Both the position numbers and the translations under genes were made by a program. DNA of 39,696 nucleotides from JANMZR01 sp031383555 (lineage in GTDB: Bacteria > Bacteroidota > Bacteroidia > Cytophagales > Spirosomataceae). The notes below the pieces were generated by a model. It saw nothing but the letters and a program-made list of their open reading frames with translations, was not told the DNA's origin and did not search any database. The stretch lies in NCBI GenBank assembly GCA_031383555.1, contig JANMZR010000151.1, positions 1-39,696 on the forward strand. Reading direction: 5' to 3'. Shown piece by piece: positions 8,499 through 16,957 of this stretch (within the stretch, counting starts at the first letter, position 1; each line of letters opens with the position of its first letter).

Positions 8499-9923
8499 AT
8501 GAATTTAAGTAAATATTTAGTTTTTCTAACCTTTTGCGGGCTCTATTCCTGCTCAAAACCCTCCTATAAGCAAACCAATGCAGAAGCGCCAGCCGAGTCT
8601 TATAAATATACTGAAAATCAAGTGAAAACAGAGCGATATCTTTCAACCTTAAATTTGAGCTTAAATATTGGACTTGCCGATATTGAAAAACAAATCAACA
8701 ATCAATTGAAAGACTTGATTTTTGAAGATAAGAGCATGACTGACAATAACAATGATCAGTTTATGGCTAAAGTTTGGAAACGGGAGCCTATAAAAACGAG
8801 TGCGGCAAACAATGAAATATTATTTAAAGTGCCCCTAAAAGTTTGGCTAAAAGTAGGTTATAAAGCGGCGCCCTTGGGCATTGAAATATCCACTGTGAAA
8901 GAAACAGAATTTGATTTTAACGTCAATTTCAAATCGTCGTTTGCTATTTCAAATAAATGGGAGGCTATTACCACAACTACTTTGGTTAATTATGAGTTTA
9001 TAACCACCCCAAAAGTAAGAGTTGGCCCAATAGATATTCCAGTAACTGGCCTAGTTAAAAAAGCTTTAGACGCCAAAACACCTGAAATAATTAAAGCTTT
9101 GGACCAATCCATTAAAGATAAAATTGAAATAAAAAAATATATCGTTCAAGCTTGGAACCAAACCATGCAACCTTATTTGGTTTCAGAAAAATACCGTACT
9201 TGGCTGAAAGTCAGTCCAGTAGAGCTACAAATGTCGCCAATAATAATCGCTGGCAATAATGTAAAAGCAAATATTGGCCTGAAAGCTTATACCGAAACAG
9301 TAACGGGTTCAAAACCCAATATTACAACTGTAAATAATATTCCTGATTTAAGCCTTGTTAGCAATATTACTGACGACTTTCAGGTGGGAATATTAAGTGA
9401 AATTAGCCATGCCGAAGCTGTGGCATTTGCAAAAGATACATTGGTAGGTCAAAACTTTGAATTTCAAAATGGGAAATATGCCGTAAAAGTTACTGACATA
9501 GATATTTATGGAAATGAAAATCAGTTAATTATAAAAACTGGGCTTTCGGGCAGTTTAAATGGTACCATTTATTTTAAAGGCATTCCATATTATGATGAAA
9601 AAAGTAGGTCAATTAAATTAAATAATTTTGATTATGACCTCAAAACAAAAAGCTTATTAGCCAATGCGGCCAGCTGGCTTTTGAGCAGTAAACTTTCAAA
9701 AACCATGAAAGAAAGCCTAGAAATACCCGTTGGCTCTAATATTGATGATATCAAAAAACAAATTCAGGATAATCTCACCAAAAATCAATTGCGAAAAGGC
9801 ATTCTTTTGCAAGGCACCATTAATGATATATCGCCTGATAAAGTTTATTTAACTCCTAATTCGATTATTGCAAGAGTGATGGCTACTGGGAAAGTGGGAC
9901 TGAAAATTGAAGGTTTGGAGTAG
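8499..9923 (+). CDS. DUF4403 family lipoprotein
   Basis: 474 residues. The N-terminus has a hydrophobic segment ending in a lipobox (LYSC, Cys about 20), so the product is probably lipidated. The rest contains features of DUF4403: repeated amphipathic strands such as EILFKVPLKVWLKVGYKAAP (about 105-124), a VGPIDIPVTGLVKKAL segment (about 178-193) and a second half with a similar strand pattern ending in LTPNSIIARVMATGKVGLKIEG. The family is thought to have a lipid-binding tubular fold related to the TULIP/SMP type, but its role in the envelope is unknown. It lies 58 bases after the VWA-like gene and may share its transcript. Confidence 0.75.
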   Translation: MNLSKYLVFLTFCGLYSCSKPSYKQTNAEAPAESYKYTENQVKTERYLSTLNLSLNIGLADIEKQINNQLKDLIFEDKSMTDNNNDQFMAKVWKREPIKTSAANNEILFKVPLKVWLKVGYKAAPLGIEISTVKETEFDFNVNFKSSFAISNKWEAITTTTLVNYEFITTPKVRVGPIDIPVTGLVKKALDAKTPEIIKALDQSIKDKIEIKKYIVQAWNQTMQPYLVSEKYRTWLKVSPVELQMSPIIIAGNNVKANIGLKAYTETVTGSKPNITTVNNIPDLSLVSNITDDFQVGILSEISHAEAVAFAKDTLVGQNFEFQNGKYAVKVTDIDIYGNENQLIIKTGLSGSLNGTIYFKGIPYYDEKSRSIKLNNFDYDLKTKSLLANAASWLLSSKLSKTMKESLEIPVGSNIDDIKKQIQDNLTKNQLRKGILLQGTINDISPDKVYLTPNSIIARVMATGKVGLKIEGLE

Positions 9924-9953
9924 TTTGAATTATCTTCAATTTATACTAAAAAA

Positions 9954-10110
9954 TTCAGGATTACTTCTTGTATCAAAAATCCTCAAAATCCTGATTTCAG
10001 ATTCAGACTGTATTTTATAAACAATTCTATAATTTCCTGTCCCTTGGTTGGCCTTCTGATCAACCAAATCGATAATAAGTATGCAATAAATGTCTGGTCA
10101 GGAGACCAGC
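9954..10110. repeat. Cluster of short palindromes between convergent genes
   Basis: Three perfect inverted repeats: TCAGGATT 9955-9962 with AATCCTGA 9987-9994; TTGGTTG 10044-10050 with CAACCAA 10061-10067; and CTGGTC 10094-10099 with GACCAG 10104-10109 around an AGGA loop. They lie in the 242-base gap between the DUF4403 gene (+) and the small protein gene (-), where bidirectional termination is expected. The first, with its AATCCTCAAAATCCTG text, resembles intergenic repeats that recur in many Bacteroidota genomes (from memory). No protein is encoded here. Confidence 0.6.
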
Positions 10111-10165
10111 CATAAGGGAGGGTGACCAATTATGGAGAGAGTTGGAGTAGGTTTTGTTAAGAAAA

Positions 10166-10312
10166 TTATTTTTTCTGAGTTGGCTTGGCAGTGGTCCAAA
10201 ACTTGAATAGCGCATCATTATCTTCCATGAATTGCCTTAATCGCTCTGCTGGTAGTTTTGAAAGCCAAACTTTTAATTGCAAATCTTTTACTTCCTTTGG
10301 TGTGTCTTTCAT
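10166..10312 (-). CDS. Small conserved-looking protein coupled to a nucleotidyltransferase gene
   Basis: 48 residues from the ATG at 10312 (MKDTPKEVKDLQLKVWLSKL...), rich in charged residues, no signal or membrane segment, probably helical. The longer frame opening at 10351 is less likely because this ATG overlaps the stop of the preceding gene in a four-base ATGA (10312-10309), a classical arrangement for coupled translation. The gene upstream is a nucleotidyltransferase-like frame, so the pair could be a toxin-antitoxin-like unit with this as the small partner; that is inference from arrangement and from memory of similar pairs in Bacteroidota. No function can be read from the sequence itself. 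Confidence 0.6.
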   Translation of the reverse strand: MKDTPKEVKDLQLKVWLSKLPAERLRQFMEDNDALFKFWTTAKPTQKK

Positions 10313-10833
10313 ATTAAATTGAAGGTATTTAATCGTAATTTTTTCACCCAATTTTTTACATAATCTTTATCTAATTCTAAATATTCCCAAAGGTTTTCAA
10401 TATCGTTTTCTTGAATTTTTGAATTAAAATTTTGAATCCAAATTAGCTTTGAAATTAAAAGATCTTCAACTGAAACTACATAAATTAATTTTCCAAAATA
10501 CTCTAATTCAATTTTCCTATTAAATTCAACTTGTCTAAACTCTTCATTTTTTAAAATCACAAAATCAGCTTTAAAACCAGAATTGTGATCAATAATATTA
10601 AACATACTTTGGTATTTTATCGCTTCTTCAATTGATTCGATATTGCAATAATAGCCTTCTTTAAAATTTTCTGCAAAGTTTTTTATTTTATGAGGCTGAA
10701 TATGGACTATAAAATTAAAATCTTTACTGGATTTAGGTACTATATATAAACTCATGGCTACAGTACCTGAAAGCATATATGCAATTTTTTCTTTGTCTAA
10801 TACATCAATTATTTTCTGAAAAAATTAAATCAT
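10309..10833 (-). pseudogene. Nucleotidyltransferase (DUF6036/AbiEii-like), probably inactivated
   Basis: From the ATG at 10776 there are 155 codons, but homology-like sequence begins earlier: the frame reads F-F-Q-K-I-I-D-V-L-D-K-E-K-I-A-Y directly before MLSGTVAMSLY, the usual N-terminal helix of these minimal nucleotidyltransferases. Extending back gives an in-frame ATG at 10833, 12 bases after the hslV stop, but codon 3 is TAA (10827-10825). The metal-binding D-x-D is also changed: KSSKDFNFIV has Asn (codon 10716-10714) where the second Asp is expected, while a later Asp in GFKADFVIL is kept. The body (FNIIDHNSGFKADF, VEDLLISKLIWI) is well preserved, so decay is recent or a shorter product starting at 10776 still has a non-catalytic role. 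The ATGA overlap with the 48-residue gene shows that they were an expressed pair. Confidence 0.65.
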
Positions 10834-10845
10834 TAGTTTATAGTT

Positions 10846-11388
10846 TTAAACCACCACCTTCTCCACTATCAAATTATGATTGGTATAAATACAAATGTCA
10901 GCAGCAATATTGAGGGACTCACGCACCATTTCTTCAGCGGTGAGGTGCGGGGCATGTTTTTTGAGTGCAAGTGCTGCCGACTGCGCATACATAGAGCCTG
11001 AGCCAATTGCAGCTACCTGATTATCAGGCTCTAGCACATCGCCAGTGCCCGAAATGATTAATAATTCTCCATCAGTAGCAACAATCATCATGGCTTCCAA
11101 TTTGCGAAGGTATCGGTCAGTGCGCCAATCTTTGGCCAACTCGATAGCAGCACGTTTCATATTATTGCCATAAGCTGAAAGCTTTTCTTCAAAACGTTCA
11201 AGCAAAGTAAATGCATCGGCCGTGGATCCAGCAAAGCCAGTGATTATTTTTCCGTTCAACATTTTACGAATTTTTTTCACATGGGTTTTGGCCACAGTAT
11301 TTCCCATAGTAGCCTGGCCGTCAGCACCTAAAGCCACCTCTCCATTATGAATTACACCAAGTACGGTGGTTGAACGTATTTTTATCAT
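10846..11388 (-). CDS. hslV: HslV (ClpQ) peptidase subunit of the HslUV protease
   Basis: 180 residues. The expected mature N-terminus TTVLGVIHNGEVALGADGQ starts at Thr7, after a six-residue leader MIKIRS that would be removed to expose the catalytic threonine. Other family blocks are GNTVAKTHVKKIRK, GFAGSTADAFTLLERFEEKL, DWRTDRYLRKLEAMM and IGSGSMYA. HslV forms two hexameric rings that degrade proteins unfolded by HslU in the cytoplasm. The gene lies 58 bases after the pyruvate dehydrogenase E2 gene on the same strand, not beside hslU, which is at 20950 on the other strand. The intervening bases are a heptad array. Confidence 0.95.
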   Translation of the reverse strand: MIKIRSTTVLGVIHNGEVALGADGQATMGNTVAKTHVKKIRKMLNGKIITGFAGSTADAFTLLERFEEKLSAYGNNMKRAAIELAKDWRTDRYLRKLEAMMIVATDGELLIISGTGDVLEPDNQVAAIGSGSMYAQSAALALKKHAPHLTAEEMVRESLNIAADICIYTNHNLIVEKVVV

Positions 11389-11394
11389 TTTATA

Positions 11395-11443
11395 GATTTA
11401 AGAAATGAGATTTGAGATTTCTAACATCTAAAATCTAAGATCT
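11395..11443. repeat. Seven consecutive 7-bp units between pdhC and hslV
   Basis: Exactly 49 bases in strict 7-base periodicity, starting GATTTAA GAAATGA and ending in units of the form nnnnTCT. The polarity inverts in the middle unit (GATTTCT), so the array is an imperfect palindrome; about 11 of 13 central positions can pair. It ends 3 bases before the pdhC stop codon on the opposite strand and fills most of the 58-base gap to hslV. It could be a terminator, attenuator or mRNA-stability hairpin within the operon. Confidence 0.8.
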
Positions 11444-11446
11444 AAG

Positions 11447-13096
11447 TCAAACTAACAACTTATAAGGCTGTTCCAATAATTCCTTTAAAGTAACCAAAAA
11501 TGCTGCCCCCGAGGCTCCATCAACTACACGATGGTCACAAGTTAAAGTTACTTTCATTATGCTTGTGGCATAAAAAGCTCCATTTTTTACTGCCACTATT
11601 TCTTTTATCCCGCCAACAGAAAGTATACATGATTCGTTTTTAGGATTGTTAATAATTGAAGTGAATTGATCAATACCAAACATACCTAAGTTACTCACCG
11701 TGAATGTATTACCTTCCCATTCGGCAGGTTGTAGTTTGCCAGCTTTGGCTTTTCCTCCTAAATCTTTGGTAGTAGCTGCCAAAACAGAAAGTGGCAGAGT
11801 ATCCGCAAAACGAATTACTGGAACGATTAAACCATCAGGTATAGCAACGGCCATGCCAATATGAACATGCGAGTTTTTTCTAATCACATCACCTCTCCAT
11901 GAAGAATTTACATTTGGGTGTTTTTTTAATGCAACGCCACATGCTTTAAGAATCATGTCGTTAAATGAAATTTTGGTTGGAGATGCTTCATTCATAACGC
12001 CACGTGCCTCAATTGCCTTATCCATGTTTATTTCCATGGTTGCTGAGAAATCAACTGCGGTAGATTGTGAATCGGCCAAGCTTCGAGCGATGGCTTTACG
12101 CATTTGAGTTAAGCCAATTTCTTCAAAGCTTTCCACACCTGATGCAGTAGGAATTGCGAATGGTGCTGATTTTTCAGTTATTGTAGCAGCAGGTATACCT
12201 TTAAAATTATCAATATCCGATTTTATAACTCTACCGTTTTCGCCTGAGCCTGAAATATCTGAAATATTAAAGCCTTTCTCTTTGGCCAATGCTTTTGCTA
12301 ATGGCGAAGCTTTGATACGTGAATCGCTATCTGAAACAGTCACCCCGCCACCGGCTGAGGAGTTAGTTGCGGCAATTATTACATTCGAGCTTGGATTTGA
12401 ACTTTCTACCACAGCTTCAATTTTAACAGCTTCAATAGGCTTACTAGCTCCAGCCTCTGCATTCAAAATTGCCTGATAATCAGCACCTTCCTCACCAATT
12501 ATGGCTATAATTCCATCAATTGGTACTGCTTGACCTTTTTCGGCACCAATATAAAGTAAAGTTCCATTTTCATAATTATCAAGTTCCATGGTTGCTTTAT
12601 CAGTTTCCACTTCCGCTAAAATGTCTCCAGATTTGACCTTATCACCTACTTTTTTTAACCATTCCGCAATGACACCTTCCATCATGGTATCGCTCATTTT
12701 GGGCATTCTAACTGCCACAGCTTTGATACTTGAAAGGTCAGTGGCTGGTTTGGCCTCTGCAACTGGTGCGGCTGAAGGGGCTGCAGCTGGTGCAGAGATA
12801 TCCTCAACTTTAGAAGCAGGAGCGCTTCCTCCTTCTAGTAATGAAGCAAAATCTTCACCTGGCTCACCTACAATAGCAATAATTCCATCAATTGGCACTG
12901 CAGCGCCTTTTTCGGCACCGATATGCAAAAGTGTGCCATCCTCATAGTTTTCCAATTCCATAGTGGCTTTGTCGGTTTCCACCTCGGCGATAATATCACC
13001 AGATTTCACCTTATCACCAACTTTTTTCAACCACTCAGCTATTACACCTTCGGTCATGGTATCACTCATTTTGGGCATTCTTACTGCTACTGCCAT
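11447..13096 (-). CDS. pdhC: Pyruvate dehydrogenase complex E2, dihydrolipoamide acetyltransferase
   Basis: 549 residues. Two lipoyl domains in tandem, with lipoylated lysines K43 (ETDKATMEL) and K167 (same motif), joined by an Ala/Pro-rich linker; a second linker; a peripheral-subunit-binding domain (about 260-300: KASPLAKALAKEKG...GENGRV); and the catalytic acetyltransferase domain ending with DHRVVDGASGAAFL, whose His and Asp-Gly are the active-site signature. It transfers acetyl groups from E1 to CoA. The two lipoyl domains are nearly identical over about 80 residues, which points to a recent duplication or to gene conversion. The start is ATG, with a promoter-like TAATTTTG about 84 bases upstream. 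E1 and E3 genes are not in the window. Confidence 0.94.
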   Translation of the reverse strand: MAVAVRMPKMSDTMTEGVIAEWLKKVGDKVKSGDIIAEVETDKATMELENYEDGTLLHIGAEKGAAVPIDGIIAIVGEPGEDFASLLEGGSAPASKVEDISAPAAAPSAAPVAEAKPATDLSSIKAVAVRMPKMSDTMMEGVIAEWLKKVGDKVKSGDILAEVETDKATMELDNYENGTLLYIGAEKGQAVPIDGIIAIIGEEGADYQAILNAEAGASKPIEAVKIEAVVESSNPSSNVIIAATNSSAGGGVTVSDSDSRIKASPLAKALAKEKGFNISDISGSGENGRVIKSDIDNFKGIPAATITEKSAPFAIPTASGVESFEEIGLTQMRKAIARSLADSQSTAVDFSATMEINMDKAIEARGVMNEASPTKISFNDMILKACGVALKKHPNVNSSWRGDVIRKNSHVHIGMAVAIPDGLIVPVIRFADTLPLSVLAATTKDLGGKAKAGKLQPAEWEGNTFTVSNLGMFGIDQFTSIINNPKNESCILSVGGIKEIVAVKNGAFYATSIMKVTLTCDHRVVDGASGAAFLVTLKELLEQPYKLLV

Positions 13097-13179
13097 TTCG
13101 GGATTTTAGATTTAAAAGCCTCCCAACCCCCGAAGGGAAAGTTCAGCTCAAATAATATTATTATTGTTTAATTCCATAC

Positions 13180-13187
13180 CAAAATTA
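13180..13187 (-). promoter_or_regulatory. -7 element TAATTTTG upstream of pdhC
   Basis: On the - strand, TAATTTTG fits TAnnTTTG and lies 84 bases before the pdhC start. No clean TTG was found at the expected -33 distance, so this is tentative. Two heptad-like units (13102-13115) and the fragment CCTCCCAACCCCCGAAGGG (13119-13137), which resembles common Bacteroidota intergenic repeats, lie in the presumed leader. Confidence 0.4.
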
Positions 13188-13281
13188 ACGCTTAGGCTTG
13201 GTATTTGAAAACATCTCTTACAAAAATTGTTTTTATTTAATATTTTACCTTGAATATTTTAATAAAATAAGATAATATTAG

Positions 13282-14844
13282 CTAAAAATTATATACCTTA
13301 TTACCACCCAAATAACTATCTTCTAACAATGATTGTATTCCATTAAATTCCACTTTATGTTTTTCATACCCATAGGACGTTTCCAAACTGATTGTTTTAT
13401 TTTCACCAATTGCAATATCAATATCGTCCATTGTAAGCTGGCAAGGGTGTTCATAGCCACATGCATGTGTCAATTCCAATATTTCTTTATTCAATGTTTT
13501 GAAATAATTATACATCCGTTCACTTTTCAAGGCGGGGTCAATACCTGCTTGCAACCACTTATTATTGGTGGCAACACCAGTTGGGCAACGATTAGTATGA
13601 CATACTTGGGCTTGTATACAACCGATAGAAAGCATTGCTTCACGTGCCACATTTATAAGGTCGGCACCCATAGCAAAGGCCATCATAGCATTGGCAGGAA
13701 AGCCTAATTTGCCCGAGGCTATAAAAACTATATTATCAGTAAGGCTATATTTTTGAAAAATTTGATAAACTTTTGAAAATGCAAAAGTAAAAGGCAACGA
13801 AACATGGTCGGCAAAAGCTGGTGGTGCGGCTCCTGTTCCTCCTTCTCCCCCATCGATTGTGATAAAGTCGGGGCCTTTGCCTGATTGAGCCATTTTTTCG
13901 GCTAATTCTTCCCACATCTCAAGTTTTCCAACTGCCGATTTCAAGCCTACTGGCAGGCCCGTTTTATCGGCCATCAACTCAATCAGATCCAACATTTCAT
14001 CAATATTTGAAAAAGCTGAATGGCTTGCTGGCGAAATTACATCCACCCCCATAGGAATGCCTCTGATTTCGGCAATTTCTTTTGTAATTTTTGCAGCTGG
14101 TAACACACCACCCTTACCAGGCTTTGCACCTTGTGAAAGTTTGAGTTCGATGGCTTTAATGAAGGTATATCCTTCAGTCATTTCCACTAGTTTGTCAATT
14201 GAAAAATTGCCCTCTTTATCTCTAACTCCAAAATAAGCCGTTCCAATATTAATAATTACATCGGCTCCATTACAATGATAAGGAGACAAAGAACCTTCCC
14301 CCGTATTGTGATAGGCTCCAAATTTTTTTGCTCCCAAATTCATTGACTGTGTGGCTGTTGAAGAAAGCGAGCCAAAGCTCATTCCTGAAAGATTCACTAC
14401 AGAATAAGGTCTGAAAGGCTTTTTTCGATTATTGGCAAGTCCAATCACTTTGGCACATGGTACAGTGCTTGGCTCTTTCTTATTTATATGGTTTTCGGGC
14501 AATTTATAAGGTAAAAGGGCCGGTTTCAAGAAAATATAACCTGGTGTTGTCATGTCCTGATCAGTTCCAAAACCTTGAAAATTATTTTCCTTTTTCGATG
14601 AAGCATATACCCAGGCTCTATGCCGCCTATTAAAAGGTAATTCTTCTCTATTATTGGCCACAAAATATTGCCTAATTTCAGGTCCTATACTTTCTAAAAT
14701 ATAACGCAAATGACCTACTAATGGGTAGTTATGTTGAATAGTTCTTTTTTTCTGGAAAACATCTTTAATTACTATAACTAAAAATGCTAATAAAATCCAA
14801 ACCCACCAAGCAAAATTTGAAATAAAATCAATGAAGGTTTTCAT
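13282..14844 (-). CDS. FMN-binding glutamate-synthase-family protein
   Basis: 520 residues. One N-terminal hydrophobic helix (about 10-27), then the glutamate synthase central barrel: SGMSFGSLSSTATQSMNLGA near residue 152, the NTGEGSLSPYH block near 179, KLSQGAKPGKGGVLP, ITIDGGEGGTGAAPPAF, and the cysteine cluster CIQAQVCHTNRCPTGVA that would hold a 3Fe-4S cluster. This is the GltB-like FMN domain without the amidotransferase and GXGXG domains, so it is not a complete glutamate synthase. Related single-domain proteins are predicted oxidoreductases of unknown substrate; the membrane helix is typical of this branch. It is preceded 45 bases upstream by aroA on the same strand. Confidence 0.88.
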   Translation of the reverse strand: MKTFIDFISNFAWWVWILLAFLVIVIKDVFQKKRTIQHNYPLVGHLRYILESIGPEIRQYFVANNREELPFNRRHRAWVYASSKKENNFQGFGTDQDMTTPGYIFLKPALLPYKLPENHINKKEPSTVPCAKVIGLANNRKKPFRPYSVVNLSGMSFGSLSSTATQSMNLGAKKFGAYHNTGEGSLSPYHCNGADVIINIGTAYFGVRDKEGNFSIDKLVEMTEGYTFIKAIELKLSQGAKPGKGGVLPAAKITKEIAEIRGIPMGVDVISPASHSAFSNIDEMLDLIELMADKTGLPVGLKSAVGKLEMWEELAEKMAQSGKGPDFITIDGGEGGTGAAPPAFADHVSLPFTFAFSKVYQIFQKYSLTDNIVFIASGKLGFPANAMMAFAMGADLINVAREAMLSIGCIQAQVCHTNRCPTGVATNNKWLQAGIDPALKSERMYNYFKTLNKEILELTHACGYEHPCQLTMDDIDIAIGENKTISLETSYGYEKHKVEFNGIQSLLEDSYLGGNKVYNF

Positions 14845-14889
14845 AAATAAAAGGGCATTAAAATAAAGTCATTCAAAATAATTAATACT

Positions 14890-16128
14890 TTACATTTCCT
14901 TTATAGCAGCAACCTTTCGGAAGTCTTCCCAGAAACTTGGATAACTCTTTGCCACCACTTCAGGATGATTTATAATCACAGGACGCACCATACAAATTGG
15001 CGCAAAAGCCATGGCCATCCGATGATCGTCATAAGTATCTATTTCAATCGAAGTGGTGATTTTACCCAAATTATTAGAGGTTTTAATTTGATAACGATGA
15101 TTTTTCTCCTTTTCAATTAAATCTGCACCAAATTTTTTCAATTCATTTTGCAAAGCCAAAACCCTATCAGTTTCTTTTACTTTTAGGCTTTCAATACCTG
15201 TAAAATCTGCTTGTATACCTTTTACTGCACAAATTACAGCAACAGTTTGAGCTAAATCCGGACAATTCGAAAAATCATACACAAAACTCGCTTCTGTTGC
15301 TATTTTAGTTAAAATTACTCCATCCTTAACAAAAGTAGAATTCACTCCTAATTTTTTCATAATATCAATAATTGCAGAGTCGCCTTGCATTGAATTTTCT
15401 TTTAAGCCAATCAATTTCAATTCCATAGTTTCAGCCAAAGCAACTACCGAATACCAATAAGAGGCTCCCGACCAATCAGACTCAACCGTAAATTTATGTG
15501 CTTTATAAGGGCTATTTTTTATTTGAATTGTATTTTGCTCCCAATTTACCTCAATTTCTGCACCAAATATTTTCATTTGAGCAATTGTCATTTCTATATA
15601 AGGTCGAGAGCTCACCTCTCCTAAAAGCCTAATAATAAGACCACTAGGCAACCTTGGGGCAATCATTAAAATTGAAGACACAAATTGGCTGCTTACATTT
15701 CCTTCTATTTCTATTTCTTTTATACCAGAATATTCAAAACCATTAATTAGTATGGGTGGAAAACCATGATTTGCTAAATAGGTGATTTTAGCACCTAGTT
15801 TAGTCAGTGAATCAACAAGTATTCCAATGGGCCTTTCGCACATTCTTGGGGTACCTGTAAGTAATTTATGTTGGCCTGTAATAGCAAAATAAGAAGCCAA
15901 AAAGCGCATCGTCGTACCTGCATCTAATACATCAGCTACATAATCCGATGAGTTCAAAAGCGACTTCATAGTTTGGGTGTCTCTGGCAGCTGATATATTT
16001 TGCAGCTCACAACGAAAACCTTCTAATGCGTTGATAATCAAAGCCCTATTACTTTCAGATTTGGATGATACTAAATTAATAGTTGCGTTTATGGGAAGGT
16101 TAGAACTTTTAAGGAAAACTTTCTTCAA
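14890..16128 (-). CDS. aroA: 3-phosphoshikimate 1-carboxyvinyltransferase (EPSP synthase)
   Basis: 412 residues. Motifs: SSKSESNRALI near residue 21 (phosphate and shikimate binding), DAGTTMRFLASYFA near 68, GTPRMCERPIG near 91, GNVSSQFVSSILM near 143, KVKETDRVLAL in the second domain and YDDHRMAMAFAP near 363. It makes 5-enolpyruvylshikimate 3-phosphate in aromatic amino-acid synthesis. DAGTTMRFL stands where other groups have GNAGTAxR, a known variation among Bacteroidota-type enzymes. The start is TTG; a stop codon lies two codons before it, so there is no upstream alternative. Other shikimate genes are absent. It probably heads a transcript with the glutamate-synthase-like gene. Confidence 0.94.
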   Translation of the reverse strand: MKKVFLKSSNLPINATINLVSSKSESNRALIINALEGFRCELQNISAARDTQTMKSLLNSSDYVADVLDAGTTMRFLASYFAITGQHKLLTGTPRMCERPIGILVDSLTKLGAKITYLANHGFPPILINGFEYSGIKEIEIEGNVSSQFVSSILMIAPRLPSGLIIRLLGEVSSRPYIEMTIAQMKIFGAEIEVNWEQNTIQIKNSPYKAHKFTVESDWSGASYWYSVVALAETMELKLIGLKENSMQGDSAIIDIMKKLGVNSTFVKDGVILTKIATEASFVYDFSNCPDLAQTVAVICAVKGIQADFTGIESLKVKETDRVLALQNELKKFGADLIEKEKNHRYQIKTSNNLGKITTSIEIDTYDDHRMAMAFAPICMVRPVIINHPEVVAKSYPSFWEDFRKVAAIKEM

Positions 16129-16195
16129 AATTTATAATTTCAATTTAAATATTATATTAAAATTCTTTTTGCTTAAATTGACTAGGATTAAACCA

Positions 16196-16233
16196 AAAAG
16201 CAAGTCCAAATATACGATTTTGGGCTTGCTTTT
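16196..16233 (-). terminator. Rho-independent terminator downstream of the DUF502 gene
   Basis: A 15-base stem (16196-16210 with 16219-16233, one G-T pair) with an 8-base loop, bordered by runs of A and T. Read on the - strand it ends in a T run and lies 71 bases after the DUF502 stop, separating that gene from aroA. Confidence 0.85.
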
Positions 16234-16303
16234 GGAAGGATTATTATAAACTTTTTAATTTGGGGAAATTAATTTTCACAACAAATTGACAGCAGCTGAT
16301 TGA

Positions 16304-16867
16304 TTACTTGGTGGAAACCCCTCCTGAAACTACAAACTTCATTGCTTCTGAGGTGGAAACTTTCAATAATGTTATATTTTGAGAAGGTACCAAAAATGTT
16401 TCACCAGAAAATGCGTAACTATGTGGGCAATAAACAGTTACAAGCTCATTCTCAATTTCCAAACTTTTCAGATTATCTTGAGTAATAAATCCTATTTTGT
16501 GAACGCCATTTTCCTTATTTAGTACCATGAGTACTGGTCTATCAAACTTTTTTTTGTCGCCCACGAATGCATTAAGGAGGTCCTTCAATGAAAAATAGAT
16601 CAGCCTTACCAAAGGCAACCGTTCCATCCATGCCTCAAATAGCTTGAAAACTGGTATGGCAATAAAAGTTGTGCCAATAAAACCAACTAGTACTATTATT
16701 CCTAATAATATTAATATTCCAGTTCCTCGAAAGTAAAAGTAAAATTGTTGGTCAAGTTTATCAAAAACTGAAAATAATATAGAGCCTGTAAGATATACGG
16801 GTGCCAACAATAACAAACCACGAACGAAATAACTAAATAACTTGCTTGTAATCCGACTAAAATTCAT
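16304..16867 (-). CDS. DUF502 family membrane protein
   Basis: 187 residues. Two hydrophobic segments (about 12-33 and 48-75), then a soluble domain. The family blocks GLLLLAPVYLTGSIL, ERLPLVRLIYFSLKDLLNAF, FDRPVLMVLNKENGVHKIGFIT and VYCPHSYAFSGETFLVP identify DUF502. The last corresponds to the family's conserved P-x-P-T-S-G region, here altered to PHSYAFSG. The function is unknown; plant members are associated with chloroplast envelope proteins. The gene has its own terminator and a 90-base gap to the gene upstream, so it may be separately expressed. Confidence 0.85.
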   Translation of the reverse strand: MNFSRITSKLFSYFVRGLLLLAPVYLTGSILFSVFDKLDQQFYFYFRGTGILILLGIIVLVGFIGTTFIAIPVFKLFEAWMERLPLVRLIYFSLKDLLNAFVGDKKKFDRPVLMVLNKENGVHKIGFITQDNLKSLEIENELVTVYCPHSYAFSGETFLVPSQNITLLKVSTSEAMKFVVSGGVSTK

Positions 16868-16957
16868 ACTATTATAAAAATAAATTAAGGTTTAAAAGTT
16901 TGAAATAAAAAATACAATATTAATGCGTTGAAAGACGCTTAGAAACATTTCTAACAA

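Noticed and set aside
10309..10351. Longer start (10351) for the 48-residue protein
   Set aside because: The added 13 residues overlap the conserved C-terminus of the nucleotidyltransferase, and the ATGA overlap supports the start at 10312.
12588..12947. 119-codon open frame on the + strand
   Set aside because: It lies wholly inside pdhC on the other strand, where Ala/Glu-rich codons keep the opposite frame open; no start context or domain.
13333..13707. 124-codon open frame on the + strand
   Set aside because: Antisense to the glutamate-synthase-like gene; the product is rich in Cys, Phe and His with no recognisable pattern.
16207..16214. TATATTTG on the - strand as an aroA promoter
   Set aside because: It falls in the stem and loop of the strong terminator after the DUF502 gene and has no -33 partner; the match is probably chance.
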